Assembly (NCBI GenBank): GCA_033720815.1
Contig: JAWWBT010000070.1
Location: forward strand, 1 to 12,182
Length of the DNA: 12,182 bases
Direction: 5' to 3'
Source: JAWWBS01 sp033720815
Lineage (GTDB): Bacteria; Pseudomonadota; Gammaproteobacteria; Natronospirales; JAJUFS01
Part shown: positions 5,747-12,182 of the stretch, one piece after another
Layout: each line of letters starts with the position of its first letter
Numbering within the stretch: position 1 is the stretch's first letter
The notes under the pieces: model-generated
Seen by the model: only the letters and a program-made list of their open reading frames with translations
The model's database searches: none
What the model was told of the DNA's origin: nothing
Program-made: the position numbers and the translations under genes

Positions 5747-5848
5747 CCTGTCGTCGCAAGACAAGGCGCAAGAGGAATTCCGTGCGGAATTGACACGAAG
5801 TCAATGAGTAGCGGAATTCCTCTTGCAACGCAGTATTGCGGCGACAGG
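5747..5848. repeat. 102-base nested imperfect inverted repeat between gatB and hslO
   Basis: Three stems nest in one structure. The outer arms CCTGTCGTCGCAA (5747-5759) and TTGCGGCGACAGG (5836-5848) pair at 12 of 13 positions, with a G-T at the other. The middle arms GCAAGAGGAATTCCG (5768-5782) and CGGAATTCCTCTTGC (5812-5826) pair perfectly over 15 bases. The inner arms ATTGAC (5789-5794) and GTCAAT (5800-5805) enclose a 5-base loop. Internal loops are 8/9 and 6/6 bases. It begins 11 bases after the gatB stop. It holds no ORF of note and no T tract. It could be a REP- or MITE-like element, a transcript-end stabiliser or an RNase III target. The structure is directly visible; the role is not. 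Confidence 0.75.
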
Positions 5849-5859
5849 GGCAGCGCCAA

Positions 5860-7299
5860 TCACTGGTCCAGTTTCTTGCGAAGCAGTTCGTTGACCTGGG
5901 CCGGGTTAGCCTTGCCCTGCGTCTTCTTCATCACCTGGCCGACAAAGAAACCGAGCAGCTGGGTCTTGCCGTCACGGTACTGGCCGACCTGCGCGTCATT
6001 TTCGGCGATCACCTCGTCGATGATCTTCTCGATCGCGCCGGTATCGGTGATCTGCTTCAGGCCCTTCTTGTCGATGATTTCGTCGGCTGTACCTTCACCG
6101 TTCCACATCGCCTCGAAGACATCCTTGGCAATCTTGCCGGAAATGGTGTTGTCGATGATGCGCTTCAGCATCAGTGCCAGGCCGTCAGCCGAAACCGGCG
6201 AATCCGCAATATCGACATTGTCCTTGTTCAGCGCACCGGACAATTCACCCATCACCCAGTTGGCAGCAAGCTTGGCTTCCTTCTCGCCAACGGCCTTCAC
6301 TACGGCTTCGTAATAATCACCCATCGCGCGTGATGTGGTGAGTACGGAGGCGTCATAGGCAGACAGGCCGTAATCCTTCATGAAACGATGCTTCTTGGCA
6401 TCCGGCAGTTCCGGCAGTTCATCGCGCACCGCATCCATGAACTCGCGGGTGATTTCCAGCGGCAGCAGGTCCGGGTCCGGGAAGTAGCGGTAATCGTTCG
6501 CTTCTTCCTTGGAACGCATCGAACGCGTCTCGCCCGACTCGACGTTGTACAGGCGGGTTTCCTGCACGACTTCGCCACCGTCCTCGATCAGTTCGACCTG
6601 GCGCTGGATTTCGTAATTGATCGCCTTCTCGACGAAGCGGAAGGAGTTCAGGTTCTTGATCTCGGCGCGCGTACCGAACTCTTCCTGGCCCTTCGGACGA
6701 ACGGAAACGTTGGCGTCACAACGGAAGGAACCTTCCTGCATGTTGCCATCGGAAATTTCCAGGTAACGGACCAGTGTATGAATCTTCTTCATGTAGGCCA
6801 CGGCTTCCTTCGCCGAACGCAGGTCCGGCTCGGAAACGATTTCCAGCAGCGGCGTACCGGCACGGTTCAGGTCGATACCCGTCATGCCGTGAAAATCCTC
6901 ATGCAGGGACTTGCCCGCGTCTTCCTCGAGATGCGCACGCGTGACACCAATGACCTTGGTCGTGCCATCTTCCAGCTCGATCTCTACCGAACCCGTACCG
7001 ACGACCGGCAGTTCATACTGCGAGATCTGGTAACCCTTCGGCAGGTCGGGGTAGAAGTAGTTCTTGCGCGCGAACACTGAACGCTCGGCGACTTCCGCGC
7101 CGATAGCCAGGCCGAACTTGGTCGCCATCTTCACGGCTTCCTTGTTCAACACCGGCAGCACGCCCGGGTAACCGAGATCCACCAGGTTTGCCTGCGTGTT
7201 CGGCATGGCGCCGTACTTCGTGGCCGAGCCGGAGAAGATCTTCGTTTTCGTTGCGAGCTGGGCATGGATTTCCAGCCCGATGACAACTTCCCATTCCAT
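5860..7299 (-). CDS. gatB: Aspartyl/glutamyl-tRNA(Asn/Gln) amidotransferase subunit B
   Basis: This 479-residue protein is the usual GatB length. GatB binds the misacylated tRNA and activates Glu-tRNA(Gln) or Asp-tRNA(Asn) with ATP, receiving ammonia from GatA. The family start is EVVIGLEIHAQL, followed by DLGYPGVLPVLNKEAV (41-56), FYPDLPKGYQISQYELP, LEEDAGKSLH, DLNRAGTPLLEIVSEPD, GSFRCDANVSVRP and DYRYFPDPDLLPL. The C-terminal YqeY-like tRNA-binding tail ends FVGQVMKKTQGKANPAQVN. The ATG at 7299 is chosen because MEWEVVIGLE is the normal N-terminus and GAGG lies about 12 bases upstream. An in-frame extension to 7392 would overlap the end of gatA. It lies 28 bases after gatA in the gatCAB operon. 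No sequence defects are seen. Confidence 0.98.
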   Translation of the reverse strand: MEWEVVIGLEIHAQLATKTKIFSGSATKYGAMPNTQANLVDLGYPGVLPVLNKEAVKMATKFGLAIGAEVAERSVFARKNYFYPDLPKGYQISQYELPVVGTGSVEIELEDGTTKVIGVTRAHLEEDAGKSLHEDFHGMTGIDLNRAGTPLLEIVSEPDLRSAKEAVAYMKKIHTLVRYLEISDGNMQEGSFRCDANVSVRPKGQEEFGTRAEIKNLNSFRFVEKAINYEIQRQVELIEDGGEVVQETRLYNVESGETRSMRSKEEANDYRYFPDPDLLPLEITREFMDAVRDELPELPDAKKHRFMKDYGLSAYDASVLTTSRAMGDYYEAVVKAVGEKEAKLAANWVMGELSGALNKDNVDIADSPVSADGLALMLKRIIDNTISGKIAKDVFEAMWNGEGTADEIIDKKGLKQITDTGAIEKIIDEVIAENDAQVGQYRDGKTQLLGFFVGQVMKKTQGKANPAQVNELLRKKLDQ

Positions 7300-7327
7300 C
7301 CTGCTAATCCTCGAATCCGGTGTTGGC

Positions 7328-8782
7328 TCAGGCAAACTTCGACGGCAGCTTCTTGTGCCAGTCGGTTTCCTGCTGGTAACGGTGCGCGACATTCAGCATG
7401 CGTTCTTCGGCAAAGTAGTTGCCGATGATGTGCAGGCCGACCGGCAGTTCATCGACGAAGCCCATCGGGATGGACATCGCAGGCAGGCCGGCGAGGTTCA
7501 CGCCGTTCACGTAGATATCGTTCAGGTACATGTTGATCGGGTCATCGACCTTCTCGCCGATGCCGAAGGCAGCGGTCGGCGTAGTCGGCCCCATCAGCAC
7601 GTCGCATTGCTCGAAGGCACGCGTGAAATCCGCGGCAATCAGCTGGCGCGTCTTCTGTGCCTTCAGGTAATAGGCGTCGTAGTAGCCGGCACTCAGCACG
7701 TAGGTGCCGGTCATGATGCGACGCTTGACCTCGTCGCCAAAACCTTCGCCGCGCGAACGCGTGTACAGGTCGAGCAGGTCCTTCGGGTCATCGCAACGAT
7801 GGCCGAAACGCACACCATCGAAACGCGACAGGTTCGACGAACATTCTGCCGGCGCGACCACATAATAGGTCGGCACGGAAAGACCCAGGTTCGGCAACGA
7901 GACATCGACGATCTCTGCACCGAGTCCTTCGTAAACCTTCAGCGCGTCGCGTACGCGCTCGGCAACCTGGGGATCGAGGCCGTCATCGAAGAATTCCTTC
8001 GGCACACCGATCTTCAGACCCTTGATGTCATCGTTCAGCGTCTTGGTGTAATCCGGCACATCGCGTTCCACGCAGGTGGAATCACGCTCGTCGAAGCCGG
8101 ACATCACGTTCAGCAGCATCGCCGCATCCTCTGCGGTAACCGTGATGGTGCCCGCCTGGTCGAGGCTGGAGGCAAACGCGATCATGCCGTAGCGCGAGAC
8201 ACGACCGTAGGTCGGCTTCACGCCGGTCAGGTTGCACAGCGCGGCCGGCTGGCGGATCGAGCCGCCGGTGTCGGTACCGGTGGTGGCAGGCGCAAGTCGC
8301 GCGGCCATCGCAGCTGCCGAACCACCCGATGAACCACCCGGCACCTTCGACGTATCCCAGGGATTCTTCACGGGGCCGAAGAAACTGGTTTCGTTCGACG
8401 AGCCCATGGCGAATTCGTCCATGTTCGTCTTGCCCAGCATGATCATGCCGGCTTCGTTCATCTTCTCGACGATGTGCGCATCGTACGGCGAGACGAAATT
8501 GTCGAGCATCTTCGAGCCGCAGGTCGTCTTCACACCCGCGGTGCAGAAGATATCCTTCTGCGCGACCGGGATACCGGTCAGCGGCCCGGCCTCACCCTTC
8601 GCACGCTTCGCATCGGCTTCCTGTGCGGCGGCGAGCGCTTCGTCGGCGGTGACGGTGATGAAGGCGTTCAATTCGCCCTGGTATTTCTCGATGCGCTCGA
8701 GGAAGGCGCGCGTAAGCTCGACGCTGGTGGTTTCACCGGCTTCAAGGGCGCGCGACAGTTCGGCTAGCGTCTTGTCGAACAT
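7328..8782 (-). CDS. gatA: Aspartyl/glutamyl-tRNA(Asn/Gln) amidotransferase subunit A (amidase)
   Basis: This 484-residue amidase-signature enzyme hydrolyses glutamine and passes ammonia to GatB for transamidation of misacylated tRNA. The Ser-cisSer-Lys triad is intact: K76 in VAQKDIFCTAG, S151 in VPGGSSGGSAAAM (148-159) and S175 in TDTGGSIRQPA (170-180). Each is three residues earlier than the corresponding positions in Staphylococcus aureus GatA. Other landmarks are GKTNMDEFAMGSSNETS (117-133) and the C-terminal GLHIIGNYFAEERML. The length is normal. The ATG has AGGAA upstream at a suitable distance. The gene follows gatC after 86 bases, a wider gap than elsewhere in the operon. A TATAAG lies in that gap on the minus strand without a matching -35. 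It probably serves Gln-tRNA and/or Asn-tRNA formation, depending on which tRNA synthetases the genome has. Confidence 0.98.
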   Translation of the reverse strand: MFDKTLAELSRALEAGETTSVELTRAFLERIEKYQGELNAFITVTADEALAAAQEADAKRAKGEAGPLTGIPVAQKDIFCTAGVKTTCGSKMLDNFVSPYDAHIVEKMNEAGMIMLGKTNMDEFAMGSSNETSFFGPVKNPWDTSKVPGGSSGGSAAAMAARLAPATTGTDTGGSIRQPAALCNLTGVKPTYGRVSRYGMIAFASSLDQAGTITVTAEDAAMLLNVMSGFDERDSTCVERDVPDYTKTLNDDIKGLKIGVPKEFFDDGLDPQVAERVRDALKVYEGLGAEIVDVSLPNLGLSVPTYYVVAPAECSSNLSRFDGVRFGHRCDDPKDLLDLYTRSRGEGFGDEVKRRIMTGTYVLSAGYYDAYYLKAQKTRQLIAADFTRAFEQCDVLMGPTTPTAAFGIGEKVDDPINMYLNDIYVNGVNLAGLPAMSIPMGFVDELPVGLHIIGNYFAEERMLNVAHRYQQETDWHKKLPSKFA

Positions 8783-8868
8783 GGTTTTGATTCCTGCCGT
8801 TCTCGGTAGCCGGCATCTCGCCGACTCATCTTATATGTGGGTAACGCAGTGGCCTTTCAGTGCCTGGC

Positions 8869-9156
8869 TTACTCGATGACCTTTGGCACGAGGTAAAGGC
8901 CTGCTTCGACCTGCGGCGCATTCTGCTGGAACAGCTCGCGCTGGTCCGTCTCGGAAACGTGGTCAGCCCGCAGGCGCTGCGACATGTTCAGCGGGTGCGC
9001 CATCGGCTCGACGCCATCGGTGTCGGCGGCTTCCAGCTGGTTCACGAAATCGAAGATGCGGCCGAGGTTGTCGGCGTAGGTCGGGATATCCTCTTCACGG
9101 ATGGACAGCCGTGCGAGGTGGGCAATGGACTTCACGTCCTCCGGTTTGAGCGCCAT
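8869..9156 (-). CDS. gatC: Aspartyl/glutamyl-tRNA(Asn/Gln) amidotransferase subunit C
   Basis: This 95-residue protein is the standard GatC length. It wraps around the GatA-GatB interface and stabilises the complex without catalysis. The sequence shows the family pattern: VKSIAHLARLSI near residues 8-19, a helical middle (IFDFVNQLEAADTDGVEPMAHPL, about 34-56), LRADHV at 62-67 and the C-terminal GLYLVPKVIE. The ATG at 9156 is preceded by GGAGG five bases upstream. The same frame stays open far upstream across the mreB antisense strand, but the family N-terminus and the ribosome binding site fix the start here. It is the first gene of the gatCAB operon, divergent from mreB. Confidence 0.97.
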   Translation of the reverse strand: MALKPEDVKSIAHLARLSIREEDIPTYADNLGRIFDFVNQLEAADTDGVEPMAHPLNMSQRLRADHVSETDQRELFQQNAPQVEAGLYLVPKVIE

Positions 9157-9199
9157 CGGGGCCTCCGCAAAGCTCGGTATGATCGAGAGAAGCGCGGAA

Positions 9200-9225
9200 C
9201 TTATCACATTCCTGCGCTTGCCCAA
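9200..9225 (-). promoter_or_regulatory. Weak candidate promoter for gatCAB
   Basis: On the minus strand an extended -10-like TGTGATAAG (9200-9208) lies about 44 bases before the gatC start. The nearest -35-like box, TTGGGC (9220-9225), is only 14 bases away, so the fit is poor and would rely on the extended -10. It overlaps the -35 of the mreB candidate promoter on the other strand. Confidence 0.28.
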
Positions 9226-9246
9226 AGCCCTGCCCGTTGCTAGAGT
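9218..9246 (+). promoter_or_regulatory. Candidate sigma-70 promoter for mreB
   Basis: TTGCCC (9218-9223) and TAGAGT (9241-9246) are separated by exactly 17 bases, each matching its consensus at four of six positions. Transcription would start near base 9253, giving a leader of about 40 bases before the mreB ATG. The spacing is ideal and the position sensible, but the boxes are not strong. Confidence 0.42.
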
Positions 9247-9291
9247 GACGAGCTTTCCTGCACGATCACATAACAACGACGAAAAGCCCCT

Positions 9292-10335
9292 ATGTTCAAG
9301 AGCCTTACCGGTTTTTTCTCGAATGACGTGTCCATCGACCTGGGCACGGCAAACACCCTGATCTATGTCCGGGGCCGGGGCATCGTGCTCGACGAGCCGT
9401 CCGTCGTCGCCATCCGCGACGAGCCCGGCCGTGGCGGCAAGAAGATCGAGGCCGTTGGCATCGACGCCAAGCGCATGCTCGGCCGCACGCCCGGCAACAT
9501 CACCGCCGTGCGCCCGCTGAAGGACGGCGTGATCGCCGACTTCACGGTCACCGAGCACATGCTGAAGCACTTCATCAAGAAGGCGCTGGAATCGCGGTAT
9601 TTCCGCCCGAGCCCGCGCGTGCTGATCTGTGTGCCCTATGGCGCAACCGAAGTCGAACGCCGCGCGATCAAGGATTCCGCCCTGCACGCCGGTGCCCGCA
9701 AGGTGCATCTCATCGATGAACCGATGGCTGCAGCAATCGGCGCCGGCATGCCGGTGCACGAGGCGCGTGGTTCCATGGTGCTGGATATCGGTGGTGGCAC
9801 CTCCGAGGTCGCGATCATCTCGCTGGACGGCATCGTCTACGCCGCATCGGTTCGCATTGGCGGTGACCGCTTCGACGAAGCCATTATTTCCTACGTGCGC
9901 CGCAACTACGGCACGCTGATCGGCGAAGCCACCGCGGAGCGCATCAAGCACGAGATCGGCACGGCCTACCCCGCGCAGGAAGTGCGCGAGATCGAAATCA
10001 AGGGTCGCAACCTTTCCGAAGGTATTCCGCGCTCCTTCGTGCTGAACTCGAACGAAATCCTCGAAGCGCTGCAGGAACCGCTGACCGGCATCGTCGGTGC
10101 GGTGAAGACGGCGCTGGAGCAGACGCCGCCGGAGCTGGGCTCGGACGTGGCCGAACGTGGTATCGTCCTTACCGGTGGTGGCGCACTGCTGCGCGATCTC
10201 GACCGCCTGCTGATGGAAGAGACCGGCCTGCCGGTGGTGATCGCCGATGACCCGCTGACCTGCGTGGCGCGTGGCGGTGGCCGTGTGCTGGAGCTGATCG
10301 ACGAGCACGGCGCGGAGCACTACACGCTCGACTGA
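9292..10335 (+). CDS. mreB: MreB, actin-like rod-shape protein
   Basis: This 347-residue protein is the normal MreB length. MreB polymerises under the inner membrane and positions the elongasome (MreCD, RodA, PBP2). The N-terminus MFKSLTGFFSND is the amphipathic membrane-binding helix of Gram-negative MreB. Nucleotide-binding motifs are present: phosphate-1 DLGTANT (16-22), phosphate-2 DIGGGTSE (165-172), DEPMAAAIG (142-150) and the adenosine motif TGGGALL (294-300). The ATG has only a weak Shine-Dalgarno (GAAAAG). A candidate promoter lies about 46 bases upstream. It is divergent from gatC and followed by mreC after 87 bases. No key residue is missing. Confidence 0.99.
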   Translation: MFKSLTGFFSNDVSIDLGTANTLIYVRGRGIVLDEPSVVAIRDEPGRGGKKIEAVGIDAKRMLGRTPGNITAVRPLKDGVIADFTVTEHMLKHFIKKALESRYFRPSPRVLICVPYGATEVERRAIKDSALHAGARKVHLIDEPMAAAIGAGMPVHEARGSMVLDIGGGTSEVAIISLDGIVYAASVRIGGDRFDEAIISYVRRNYGTLIGEATAERIKHEIGTAYPAQEVREIEIKGRNLSEGIPRSFVLNSNEILEALQEPLTGIVGAVKTALEQTPPELGSDVAERGIVLTGGGALLRDLDRLLMEETGLPVVIADDPLTCVARGGGRVLELIDEHGAEHYTLD

Positions 10336-10422
10336 TCGGGTCCGGACCTGCGTCCGGCGCAGTCCGGGCACCACCATTGTGGCCAGATTTGCGGCCCGGA
10401 TCGTGGGAAACAGGACCTGGAC

Positions 10423-11370
10423 GTGGCACCGCTGAAATCCAGCTCAACAAATTTCTCGAGAGGACCGTCGGTTACGCTGAAGACGGTCTTCTTCGTTGTG
10501 CTTTCCGTGATCATCATGACGGCCGACCGCCAGACCGGCTCCCTGGACGCCTTCCGTAGCGGCCTGGCGCTGCTGGTCTACCCGGTGCGCGCCGCGGTCG
10601 ACCTTCCCTACACCGCCTGGAACTGGTTCGCCGAATCGCTGGATTCGCGCGGCGACCTCATCGAAGCCAATCGCGAACTGCGTCGTGAGCAGCTCGAGCT
10701 GCGCGGCCAGCTACAGCGCTTTGCCGCGCTGGAAGAAGAAAACGAGCGCCTGCGCGCACTGCTGGAATCCTCGCGCCAGCTCGAAGCCGAGGTCCAGGTG
10801 GGCGAACTGCTGCGCGCCGACCTCGACCCCTTCCGCCACCGCGTCACCATCAATCTCGGTACCCGTGATGGCATCGTCGACGGCGAAGCAATCATCGACG
10901 CACGTGGCGTGGTCGGCCAGGTAACGAACGCCGCGCCGATTACCGCAGACGCCATCCTGATTACCGATCCCAGCCACGCGACGCCAGTGGAAATCAACCG
11001 CAACGGCCTGCGCACGGTTGCCCTGGGTACCGGTTCGCTGGACCGGCTCGAACTGCCCTTCCTGCCGAATTCGGCCGATATCCGCGAAGGCGACCTGCTT
11101 GTTACCTCTGGCCTTGGCCAGCGCTTCCCGCAGGGCTACCCCGTGGCCGTGGTCGACACCATCCAGCGTGACCCGGGCCAGGCCTTCGCGCAGATCACCG
11201 CGCGTCCGATTGCCGCGCTCGATCGCCTGCGCGAGGTGCTGATCGTCGCGACCGAGAGCCCCGGCGATGTGGACAGCAACGTCACACCGGAGAGCACGGA
11301 TAGCGACACCGCCCAGCCAGAATCCGAGGATGGTGAGCGCAGGAATGCCACGGAGGCCGACAATGAGTGA
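10423..11370 (+). CDS. mreC: MreC, periplasmic rod-shape scaffold protein
   Basis: This 315-residue bitopic inner-membrane protein links cytoplasmic MreB/MreD to PBP2. It shows a short basic cytoplasmic N-terminus, one membrane helix (about 19-33) and a coiled coil rich in E, R and L (about 76-118, with AALEEENERLRALL at its end). The beta-rich MreC core follows (about 125-275), including HRVTINLGTRDGIVDG, GVVGQV and REGDLLVTSGLGQRFPQGYPV. The tail from about 278 is acidic, low-complexity and probably disordered. The start is a GTG, supported by AGGA seven bases upstream; no ATG fits before the membrane helix. Its last eight bases overlap mreD. The 87-base gap to mreB has GC-rich repeats of TCCGG but no clear terminator, so mreB read-through is likely. 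Confidence 0.96.
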   Translation: MAPLKSSSTNFSRGPSVTLKTVFFVVLSVIIMTADRQTGSLDAFRSGLALLVYPVRAAVDLPYTAWNWFAESLDSRGDLIEANRELRREQLELRGQLQRFAALEEENERLRALLESSRQLEAEVQVGELLRADLDPFRHRVTINLGTRDGIVDGEAIIDARGVVGQVTNAAPITADAILITDPSHATPVEINRNGLRTVALGTGSLDRLELPFLPNSADIREGDLLVTSGLGQRFPQGYPVAVVDTIQRDPGQAFAQITARPIAALDRLREVLIVATESPGDVDSNVTPESTDSDTAQPESEDGERRNATEADNE

Positions 11371-11851
11371 ACGCATGGCCTCCGGCCGCTGGGTCATCTT
11401 CCTCTCGATCTTCGTCGCGCTGGCGCTCGCCGTCTGGCCATTGCCGGATGTCATGAAGGCCTGGTGGCCGAGCTGGCTCGCGCTGGTGTTGATCTACTGG
11501 GGCATGGCCCTGCCGTTCCGGGTCAATATCGGCACGTTCTGGATCGCCGGACTGCTGCTGGATGTGCTGAAAGGTGCCGTCCTCGGCGAGCATGCGGTGG
11601 CGCTGACCATCCTCGCCTTCGCGACCTACCGCTGGCACCTGCAGGTGCGCGTATTCCCCATCCAGCAGCAGATGCTGGCTGTCGGGGTGCTGGTCGCCCT
11701 GTACCAGTTCATCCTTTTCTGGGTGCGCGGCATATCAGGCGCCAGCATGCCGCCCCTCTATCACGTCGGGCCCGTACTGACCTCCGCGCTGGTCTGGCCA
11801 TGGCTGTTCCTGCTGTTGCGCGAGCTGCGCCGCCGCTACCGGGTGAGCTGA
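11363..11851 (+). CDS. mreD: MreD, rod-shape-determining inner-membrane protein
   Basis: This 162-residue protein is highly hydrophobic with about five membrane segments, matching the size and profile of MreD. The typical features are PSWLALVLIYWGMALPFRVN (about 32-51), followed by GTFWIAGLLLDVLKGAVLGEHA (about 53-74), where the GLLLD-GxxLG pattern marks the family. A short basic C-terminus (RELRRRYR) follows the last helix. MreD joins MreC and the RodA-PBP2 pair in lateral wall synthesis. The ATG lies eight bases before the end of mreC with GGAGG six bases upstream, so the two are translationally coupled. A longer in-frame ORF reading back into mreC is not supported. Confidence 0.96.
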   Translation: MSERMASGRWVIFLSIFVALALAVWPLPDVMKAWWPSWLALVLIYWGMALPFRVNIGTFWIAGLLLDVLKGAVLGEHAVALTILAFATYRWHLQVRVFPIQQQMLAVGVLVALYQFILFWVRGISGASMPPLYHVGPVLTSALVWPWLFLLLRELRRRYRVS

Positions 11852-11852
11852 C

Positions 11853-12182
11853 GTGGCGGGCCGCGAGCACATCAAGGACGAATGGCGCGAATACCGGCTG
11901 TTCTCCAACCGCACGCTGCTGGCCGCCGTGGGCCTGGCGCTGCTGGTGGTGCTGCTTGTCTGGCGGCTGTACGTCCTCCAGGTCGTCGGTCACAGGCACT
12001 ACGCGACGCTCTCCGACGACAATCGTGTTCGCATCCAGACGCTGGCACCGAACCGCGGCCTGATATTCGATCGTAACGGGGTGCTGCTCGCCGAGAACGT
12101 GCCCAACTACCAGCTCGAAATCATTCCCGAGCAGGTGCCTGACCTCGCCGCCACCCTTGATCGGCTCGGCGACATCATCGAT
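11853..12182 (+). CDS. mrdA: 5' part of penicillin-binding protein 2 (elongation transpeptidase), runs out of the window
   Basis: The first 110 residues are present and the frame is open at the window end. They show a charged cytoplasmic N-terminus (MAGREHIKDEWREYRLF), one membrane helix (about 22-44), then NRVRIQTLAPNRGLIFDRNG (57-76) and LLAENVPNYQLEIIPEQV (78-95). This is the conserved start of the PBP2 pedestal domain. The transpeptidase domain with its SxxK serine lies outside the window. The start is a GTG two bases after the mreD stop, with GGTGA six bases upstream, so translation is coupled to mreD. PBP2 cross-links peptidoglycan in the elongasome together with RodA, whose gene usually follows. 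Confidence 0.93.
   Translation, partial: MAGREHIKDEWREYRLFSNRTLLAAVGLALLVVLLVWRLYVLQVVGHRHYATLSDDNRVRIQTLAPNRGLIFDRNGVLLAENVPNYQLEIIPEQVPDLAATLDRLGDIID

Noticed and set aside
7300..7392. An N-terminal extension of gatB
   Set aside because: It would overlap the end of gatA, and the standard GatB N-terminus begins at 7299.
7196..8332. A 378-codon plus-strand frame opposite gatA and the start of gatB
   Set aside because: Its composition is an antisense shadow, rich in R, H, V and Q, and both overlapped genes are complete core genes.
8869..10377. A 502-codon minus-strand frame running from upstream of gatC through the antisense of mreB
   Set aside because: Only the last 95 codons are gatC, with its own ribosome binding site. 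The rest is rich in R, H, Q and A as expected from the antisense of a GC-rich gene, and it lies opposite an unquestionable mreB.
10336..10422. TCCGG-rich repeats between mreB and mreC as a terminator
   Set aside because: The pairings are short and ambiguous with no T tract, and mreBCD is normally one transcript.
10711..11454. A 247-codon minus-strand frame opposite mreC and mreD
   Set aside because: It is an antisense shadow of the coupled mreC-mreD pair, with no ribosome binding site or motif.

Overview
The window looks like ordinary chromosome from a GC-rich gammaproteobacterium. The evidence is gatCAB placed divergently from mreBCD-mrdA, an order familiar from Pseudomonas- and Xanthomonas-type genomes, plus close relatives of Escherichia coli YihG, YchE and Hsp33. 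I cannot name the genus. I see no tRNA, rRNA, CRISPR array, transposase or phage gene, and no gene-free stretch longer than about 200 bases.

Region 1 (1-2822, minus strand) is a compact gene row. In order of transcription it holds an FMN nitroreductase of the iodotyrosine-deiodinase type, a small K+-channel-like membrane protein, a YihG-type lysophosphatidate acyltransferase, a YchE/MarC membrane protein, and the first 29 codons of a gene that leaves the window. Junctions are mostly 1-4 bases or overlapping. The exception is a 55-base gap before the acyltransferase.

Region 2 (2917-4725, plus strand) runs divergently from region 1. It holds a MoeB/ThiF-type E1-like adenylating enzyme, a standalone hot-dog protein matching the MadB malonyl-ACP decarboxylase family (overlapping the E1 gene by 8 bases), and a JAMM/M67-like protein that has lost nearly all of its metal-binding residues. 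No ubiquitin-like or sulfur-carrier gene is present here. The pseudo-JAMM next to an intact E1 is the most unusual gene-level observation.

Region 3 (4771-9156, minus strand) holds gatC, gatA and gatB, which encode the tRNA-dependent amidotransferase, followed by hslO (Hsp33 redox chaperone). Between gatB and hslO lies a 102-base nested inverted repeat, the most conspicuous non-coding structure in the window. A second hairpin sits just before the hslO ribosome binding site. hslO and the pseudo-JAMM gene converge on another hairpin.

Region 4 (9292-12182, plus strand) is the rod-shape cluster mreB, mreC, mreD and the start of mrdA (PBP2). It is tightly coupled from mreC onward. A candidate mreB promoter overlaps a weaker candidate gatC promoter in the 135-base divergent spacer.

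Most of the window is core housekeeping. I found no clear novel multi-gene system. The degenerate JAMM/E1/MadB cluster, the deiodinase-type nitroreductase with its full substrate triad, and the large inverted repeat are the items worth following up.
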